A DNA stretch of 9,433 nt from an uncultured Pseudanabaenaceae cyanobacterium. GTDB lineage: Bacteria > Cyanobacteriota > Cyanobacteriia > PCC-9006 > JAAUQQ01. The translations under genes and the position numbers were made by a program. The stretch is from NCBI GenBank assembly GCA_938015405.1, contig CALLPZ010000516.1:1-9433 (forward strand), given 5' to 3'. The notes beneath the pieces are model-generated. The model was not told where the DNA came from and searched no databases. It saw nothing but the letters and a program-made list of their open reading frames with translations. Positions 5,522 through 9,433 of this stretch are shown here, piece after piece (positions within the stretch are counted from its first letter, which is position 1; each line of letters opens with the position of its first letter).

Positions 5522-5526
5522 GGAGG
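5522..5526 (+). promoter_or_regulatory. groES ribosome binding site
   Basis: GGAGG, 7 nt before ATG at 5534. It fixes the groES start there and rules out the in-frame GTG at 5465, which lies inside CIRCE and would add 23 residues foreign to the family. Confidence 0.85.
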
Positions 5527-5533
5527 ATCAAAA

Positions 5534-5851
5534 ATGGCAGCTGTAACCCTCAACGGTGCGGAAGTTAAGCCACTGGGCGATCGCGTGTTCATCAAAATCA
5601 GCGAGTCCGAAGAAAAGACTGCTGGTGGCATTTTGTTGCCTGATGCCGCAAAGGAAAAGCCCAACCAGGGCACGATCGTTGCAGTGGGTCCTGGCAAGCG
5701 CAATGACGACGGCTCCCACCAAGCCATGGACGTCAACGTCGGCGACACCGTTTTGTACTCCAAGTACGCTGGCACCGACATCAAAGTTGAAGGCAATGAG
5801 TGCGTATTGCTGTCTGAGAAAGACATTCTTGCTGTGCTAGTCGGCAAGTAA
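5534..5851 (+). CDS. groES: Co-chaperonin GroES (Cpn10)
   Basis: A 105-residue co-chaperonin, close to the usual 95-105. It forms the heptameric lid that closes the GroEL cage over a folding substrate in the cytosol. Visible marks are the N-terminal VKPLGDRVFIKI strand, the mobile loop at about 22-37 (SESEEKTAGGILLPDA) with the hydrophobic ILL that docks on GroEL, KEKPNQGTIVAVGPG, VNVGDTVLYSKYAGTDIK, and a C-terminal ECVLLSEKDILAVL. It is the first gene of the groESL operon, transcribed from a promoter carrying a K-box and CIRCE, and 145 bp before groEL. Confidence 0.98.
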   Translation: MAAVTLNGAEVKPLGDRVFIKISESEEKTAGGILLPDAAKEKPNQGTIVAVGPGKRNDDGSHQAMDVNVGDTVLYSKYAGTDIKVEGNECVLLSEKDILAVLVGK

Positions 5852-5996
5852 GCCATCGTTACCCCGGAATAAAGGGGGATAGGCCATCGCTTCTAAAGCG
5901 CCCATGGGGGATCGTTACGCCCCATTCCGTTTGTGCGCTCGTCTGTCCCCATTCCTTCCCCCATTTTTGTGACCCCACCTAGACAAGAGAATTGAA
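5852..5996 (+). other. Structured groES-groEL intercistronic spacer
   Basis: The 145-bp spacer holds three short hairpins in a row: CCCC/GGGG (5862-5865 with 5874-5877), CGCTT-CTA-AAGCG (5888-5900) and TGGGG/CCCCA (5905-5909 with 5920-5924). It also holds direct repeats GCCATCG (5852, 5883), ATCGTTAC and CCCCATTCC (5920-5928, 5947-5955). The ribosome site before groEL is weak (AAGAGA, about 8 nt from ATG). No U tract follows the hairpins, so full termination is unlikely; processing or tuning of GroES:GroEL output is possible. Confidence 0.5.
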
Positions 5997-7625
5997 ATGG
6001 CAAAGCGCATTATTTACAACGAGAACGCTCGTCGTGCCCTAGAGAAAGGCATGGACATCTTGGCAGAAGCCGTAGGCGTGACCCTCGGACCCAAGGGTCG
6101 CAACGTGGTGCTGGAGAAGAAGTTTGGCGCACCTCAGATTGTCAACGATGGCGTCACCATCGCGAAAGAGATCGAACTGGAAGACCATGTCGAGAACACT
6201 GGCGTTTCCTTGATTCGCCAGGCCGCTTCCAAAACCAACGATGCGGCAGGCGACGGCACCACCACCGCAACGGTGTTGGCCCACGCCATGGTCAAAGAAG
6301 GCCTACGCAATGTGGCTGCTGGCTCCAACGCCATCACCCTCAAGCGTGGCATCGATAAAGCCTCTGCTTTCTTGGTTGGCAAGATCAAGGAGCATGCTCG
6401 CCCCGTTGGCGACTCCACCGCGATCGCCCAGGTCGGCACCATCTCTGCGGGTAACGACACCGAAGTCGGCAACATGATTGCTGAGGCCATGGAAAAGGTG
6501 GGCCAAGAGGGTGTTATCTCCCTTGAAGAAGGCAAGTCGATGACGACCGAGCTGGAAGTCACCGAAGGTATGCGCTTCGATAAGGGCTACACCTCCCCTT
6601 ACTTCGCTACCGATACCGAGCGTATGGAAGCGGTTCTGGATGATCCCCTCATTCTGCTGACCGACAAGAAAATTGCCTTGGTTCAGGAATTGGTTCCTGT
6701 TCTGGAGCAGGTGGCTCGCGCGGGCAAGCCCCTGTTGATCCTCGCTGAAGACATCGAGAAGGAAGCTTTGGCGACCCTCGTGGTCAACCGTCTGCGCGGT
6801 GTTCTGAACGTGGCTGCTGTTAAAGCACCTGGTTTTGGAGATCGCCGTAAGGCCATGCTGGAAGATATGGCTGTGCTCACCGGTGGTCAGCTGATCACCG
6901 AAGATGCCGGCCTGCGCTTGGATACCGCTACGGTTGAGATGCTGGGTTCTGCCCGTCGCATCACCATCACCAAGGACAGCACCGTCATCGTTGCCGAAGG
7001 TAACGAAGAAGGCGTTAAGTCTCGCTGTGAGCTGCTGCGTCGCCAAATCGACGAGTCCGATTCCTCCTACGACCAGGAGAAGCTGCAAGAGCGCTTGGCT
7101 AAGCTCTCCGGTGGTGTGGCCGTCATCAAGGTTGGTGCTGCAACCGAGACCGAGATGAAGGACCGCAAGCTGCGCTTGGAAGATGCCATCAACGCAACTA
7201 AGGCTGCTGTTGAAGAAGGTATCGTTCCTGGTGGTGGCACAACTCTGGCACACTTGGTGCCTGACTTGGAGCAGTGGGCAGAAGGCAACCTGAGCGGCGA
7301 AGAGCTGACGGGTGCTTTGATTGTGGCTCGTGCTTTGGCTGCGCCTCTGAAGCGTATTTCTGAGAATGCTGGCCAGAACGGCGCTGTGATTGCTGAGCGC
7401 GTCAAGGAAATGCCCTTCAATAGCGGCTACAACGCAGCTTCCAACGAGTTCGTTGACATGTTTGAAGCAGGTATTGTTGACCCTGCGAAAGTCACTCGCT
7501 CTGGTCTACAGAATGCAGCTTCCATTGCAGGTATGGTTCTGACCACTGAGTGTATTGTGGTTGACCAACCTGAGAAGGATGGTGCAGGTGCGCCTGCCGG
7601 TGATGGCATGGGCTTCGACTACTAG
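5997..7625 (+). CDS. groEL: Chaperonin GroEL (Cpn60), groES-linked GroEL1 type
   Basis: A 542-residue ATP-dependent chaperonin subunit forming a double heptameric ring in the cytosol. The equatorial ATP site is visible: LGPKGRNVVLEKKFG (about 30-44), NDGVTIAKEI with D51, and GDGTTT (85-90) with D86, matching the E. coli D52 and D87 positions. Later come the apical region with LVPVLEQVARAGKPLLILAED, the APGFGDRRKAMLED motif, and EDAINATKAAVEEG with PGGGTT, which carries the catalytic aspartate equivalent to E. coli D398. It is full length and in frame throughout. The C-terminal tail ends GAPAGDGMGFDY and lacks the GGM repeats of E. coli GroEL. As the copy linked to groES it corresponds to cyanobacterial groEL1; most cyanobacteria also have a solitary groEL2 elsewhere. 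The start is ATG with a weak ribosome site. Confidence 0.99.
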   Translation: MAKRIIYNENARRALEKGMDILAEAVGVTLGPKGRNVVLEKKFGAPQIVNDGVTIAKEIELEDHVENTGVSLIRQAASKTNDAAGDGTTTATVLAHAMVKEGLRNVAAGSNAITLKRGIDKASAFLVGKIKEHARPVGDSTAIAQVGTISAGNDTEVGNMIAEAMEKVGQEGVISLEEGKSMTTELEVTEGMRFDKGYTSPYFATDTERMEAVLDDPLILLTDKKIALVQELVPVLEQVARAGKPLLILAEDIEKEALATLVVNRLRGVLNVAAVKAPGFGDRRKAMLEDMAVLTGGQLITEDAGLRLDTATVEMLGSARRITITKDSTVIVAEGNEEGVKSRCELLRRQIDESDSSYDQEKLQERLAKLSGGVAVIKVGAATETEMKDRKLRLEDAINATKAAVEEGIVPGGGTTLAHLVPDLEQWAEGNLSGEELTGALIVARALAAPLKRISENAGQNGAVIAERVKEMPFNSGYNAASNEFVDMFEAGIVDPAKVTRSGLQNAASIAGMVLTTECIVVDQPEKDGAGAPAGDGMGFDY

Positions 7626-7661
7626 AAAATTTGGTTAGCTTTTGCTAGTCAAAGTCTGATG

Positions 7662-7707
7662 TAAAAGCGGATAGTTTTGCTGGTTACAGTAAGACTATCC
7701 GCTTTTA
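7662..7707. terminator. Bidirectional terminator between groEL and the SH3b gene
   Basis: TAAAAGCGGATAGT (7662-7675) and ACTATCCGCTTTTA (7694-7707) form a perfect 14-bp inverted repeat with an 18-nt loop. Both arms end in four A/T pairs, so each strand presents a GC-containing stem followed by TTTTA. It sits 36 bp after the groEL stop and 50 bp after the end of the convergent SH3b gene, and can serve both. Confidence 0.85.
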
Positions 7708-7757
7708 ATCGTTTATGTCCAAGCGCTTTTCGAAGCGAAATTATTGTGTCTGCAACT

Positions 7758-8459
7758 CTAAATACAGCTAGCATCTCCCCAAGTTAATTTGCCTGGCAAA
7801 CCTCTTCTCCCCACTGGGGCAGGGCAGTTAGTGAAGGCTCGAACAAGTCCACCCGGCATCAGGCCATATTCAGCAATCCAGTCAGAACGCCAAGAATTAA
7901 AGACAACCAGTCCAACGGAAGGACAGTTAGCAATAACTTCTCCAGCCAACTGGCTGCTCATCACCTGAGAATTCATCACACTGCCAACGCCATCTCCTTG
8001 CATGGAAAAAGTATAGGCTTGGGTCCGCCCAGCAGGGGCGTTGTCATGCCAGATATCCTTTGCAATCAGTTTTTTAAACGTCACATTGTTCACCGATGCC
8101 AAGCGGTTCTGAGCTGCTGTTACTGCACTTTGGCAAGCAGAGGCGCTAGACCTCAGCTGTATTGGAGCAGCAAAGCTGAGGAAGTCGTAGCGAACCCAGC
8201 CCTGAGTCTGGCCATTCCGAATTTGATACCAGTGGTAGCCTTCACTGTCCTTAGTCTTGCGAACCACGCTGAGCTTAGTCGCGTTGTTTGCTTTGCCATT
8301 AATGGCTGAACGGGTAGTAGCACTGGCACGAATATTGACATACCCATTGCTGTCGTTGGTAGAAACCCAAACATTGCTAGGCAACGCATGTACAGCGTAA
8401 GGAGTCACGACCATGGTCGTCACCACAGCCATTGATGCGGCCATTTGAGGAAGTTTCAT
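7758..8459 (-). CDS. Secreted SH3b-domain protein with a four-cysteine C-terminal region
   Basis: A 233-residue exported protein. Residues 1-25 form a signal peptide: MK, a hydrophobic run, then AVHA before LPSNVWV, suggesting signal peptidase I cleavage after A25. Residues about 29-97 are a bacterial SH3 domain (GYVNIRASATTRSAI, KLSVVRKT, WYQIRNGQTQGWVRYDFL), a fold that often binds peptidoglycan. The rest (about 105-233) is a region I cannot name, with Cys109, Cys179, Cys212 and Cys232 (two possible disulfides) and WRSDWIAEYGLMPGGLVRAF. No catalytic motif is evident. The ATG at 8459 was chosen because the signal peptide starts there; the in-frame TTG at 8477 would add six residues. GGAG lies about 12 nt upstream. 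Confidence 0.85.
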   Translation of the reverse strand: MKLPQMAASMAVVTTMVVTPYAVHALPSNVWVSTNDSNGYVNIRASATTRSAINGKANNATKLSVVRKTKDSEGYHWYQIRNGQTQGWVRYDFLSFAAPIQLRSSASACQSAVTAAQNRLASVNNVTFKKLIAKDIWHDNAPAGRTQAYTFSMQGDGVGSVMNSQVMSSQLAGEVIANCPSVGLVVFNSWRSDWIAEYGLMPGGLVRAFTNCPAPVGRRGLPGKLTWGDASCI

Positions 8460-8641
8460 GAACAGTCCGTACTCCAATCAAGCTCAATACTCCACCCATA
8501 CGGAGCTAATCCAAGCATTATGCTCCTATAGCTCTATATTCAAGCGAAATAGATTGGATATGCTCTGATACCTGTTGCATCCGTGCAGATTTTGCAGGGA
8601 ACAGGCTAGATGCCTCTCCCACCGGCAGCAGTATTTGGGTT

Positions 8642-8676
8642 GAGAGTTAACTGTTCAGAATCCAGACAGAACTCTC
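8642..8676 (-). terminator. Hairpin behind the membrane protein gene, possible terminator
   Basis: GAGAGTT (8642-8648) pairs with AACTCTC (8670-8676), and CTGT/ACAG (8651-8654 with 8666-8669) continues the stem past two bulged As. It lies 8 bp after the stop at 8685. In the minus direction it is followed by AACCCAAAT with no U tract, so termination here would not be typical. Confidence 0.5.
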
Positions 8677-8684
8677 GCTTAGAT

Positions 8685-9329
8685 TTAGTCTTTCTGAGTT
8701 GCTCCCCCTAAGATTTCCTTGAGTTGCCCATGCAAAATCTCTTGCTCTTTATTTAAAGCTTCTAGCCGACCCAAGATAGCCTTGACCTCACCTTGGCGAA
8801 CATCACCGGGCTTCAGCGTTTGCTCAAAATACATGGGCTCATCACTCAGGCCAAGACCGGTCTGGGCCAAGCGCAGCGGCAGTGATAGAACCTTCAGCCA
8901 ATTGCGGGGATTCAGTACCGCCTTCAGGAAGTTGAGACTGAGGATTGCCAGTAGCAAAAGCGCGATCGCACCCAAAATCGGATGGGCCACAACCCAGGCA
9001 ATCACCTGATGCTCATCTAGCCAATGCTGGACAGGCTGGCTCATCCAGCCTTGAACTTGATGAAGCTTATCGCCCAGAAAGTGACCCAGCTTATCGCTTA
9101 CCCCTTCTGCTCCTTGCCTGGCCTGTTCACTGCGCTGGCTCACCTGACCGCTTAACTGAGCTTTGGCTCCCCGTAGGGATTCACTGGACTGTTGAAATTT
9201 TTGAGTAACGGCATCTTTGGTTCCCGGTGGAACCTTACTCCAGCTCAGCTGGGCTGCCTGCTCTGTGGCCTGCTTTGCCGTTTGCTGAAGCGGAGCAGCA
9301 AAGGATTGGGGGTCGAAGGAGACGGCCAT
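8685..9329 (-). CDS. Single-span membrane protein of unknown function
   Basis: A 214-residue protein I do not recognise as a named family. Residues 1-95 are Gln/Ser/Ala-rich and predicted helical, with amphipathic spacing and no cysteines (QQTAKQATEQAAQ, QSSESLRGAKAQLS, SEQARQGAEGVSDKLGHFLGDKL). A hydrophobic span at about 109-136 (VIAWVVAHPILGAIALLLLAIL) is followed by basic residues. A polar C-terminus ends in a likely coiled coil at about 175-207 (RQGEVKAILGRLEALNKEQEILHGQL). The N-terminal region resembles the repeat-rich amphipathic helices of stress- or membrane-associated proteins only in composition. The start is the ATG at 9329; a TTG two codons upstream is less likely. No Shine-Dalgarno sequence is evident. 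Confidence 0.8.
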   Translation of the reverse strand: MAVSFDPQSFAAPLQQTAKQATEQAAQLSWSKVPPGTKDAVTQKFQQSSESLRGAKAQLSGQVSQRSEQARQGAEGVSDKLGHFLGDKLHQVQGWMSQPVQHWLDEHQVIAWVVAHPILGAIALLLLAILSLNFLKAVLNPRNWLKVLSLPLRLAQTGLGLSDEPMYFEQTLKPGDVRQGEVKAILGRLEALNKEQEILHGQLKEILGGATQKD

Positions 9330-9433
9330 AGTCAACAGAGGTCACAAATAGAACGGCGGGTCTGACTTTCATTATTGGCGATCGCGGCCTTAATCGCCCA
9401 TCCCGACCGGTCAATCTACTCGGCGCTGTCGTA
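9330..9433. other. Upstream flank of the membrane protein gene
   Basis: This 104-bp end of the window holds one HIP1 octamer (9378-9385). I see no coding frame and no promoter that I would defend. Confidence 0.5.

Larger units (their letters stand above)
1346..9385. repeat. Nine dispersed HIP1 octamers GCGATCGC
   Basis: Copies start at 1346, 2691, 3060, 5032, 5185, 5577, 6420, 8962 and 9378, in genes and spacers alike. A random 9.4-kb sequence would hold well under one. This density is a well-known mark of many cyanobacterial genomes. The coordinates give the span of the set, not one continuous element. Confidence 0.95.

Noticed and set aside
5465..5533. GTG start that would extend GroES by 23 residues
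   Set aside because: It lies inside CIRCE, the extra residues are foreign to GroES, and a good GGAGG precedes the ATG at 5534.
6303..7253. 316-codon minus-strand frame inside groEL
   Set aside because: It is an antisense shadow of groEL: composition follows the codon bias of the real gene and no domain is recognisable.

Overview
The window is chromosomal DNA of a cyanobacterium. Three things point there: nine copies of the octamer GCGATCGC (HIP1) in about 9.4 kb, an Rre1/Ycf29 response regulator, and a CBS-CP12 fusion protein, a family described only from cyanobacteria. A groESL operon with a CIRCE operator fits the same picture. The genus cannot be fixed from the sequence alone. There are no insertion sequences, CRISPR arrays or phage genes; this is core, housekeeping-type DNA with unusually long intergenic stretches.

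Layout. 1-793, minus strand: tRNA-Thr(UGU) lies downstream of rre1. 794-1309: long non-coding rre1 upstream region with a candidate promoter and a 14-bp palindrome. 1310-2921, minus: a thioredoxin-fold [2Fe-2S] ferredoxin-like protein downstream of dusA (tRNA dihydrouridine synthase), 64 bp apart. 2922-3871: a non-coding stretch with one possible 31-residue membrane peptide (minus) and a run of nested hairpins that may be a structured RNA. 3872-4489, minus: CBS-CP12, with a strong terminator behind it and a TTGACA promoter in front. 4717-4852, minus: tRNA-Val(GAC) and its terminator. 4853-5533: divergent spacer ending in the groES control region. 5534-7625, plus: groES-groEL. 7662-7707: a perfect inverted repeat that can terminate transcription from both sides. 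7758-8459, minus: secreted SH3b protein. 8685-9329, minus: single-pass membrane protein.

How the parts connect. The groESL control region carries both a repressor site (perfect CIRCE over the -10/start region) and an exact match to the cyanobacterial K-box (GTTCGG-N2-A-N-CC-N2-AC) just upstream of the -35. Rre1, encoded about 4.6 kb away in the same window, is the conserved regulator reported to activate heat-shock chaperone genes in Synechococcus elongatus, so a plausible activator and one of its expected targets are both here. CBS-CP12 belongs to redox and energy control of the Calvin cycle; this copy keeps the N-terminal cysteine pair and AWD_VEEL core but has lost the C-terminal cysteine pair that lets canonical CP12 bind GAPDH.

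Nothing here is a clear new defence or mobile system. The best candidates for new biology are the 31-residue peptide, the structured stretch at about 3300-3770, and the structured spacer between groES and groEL.
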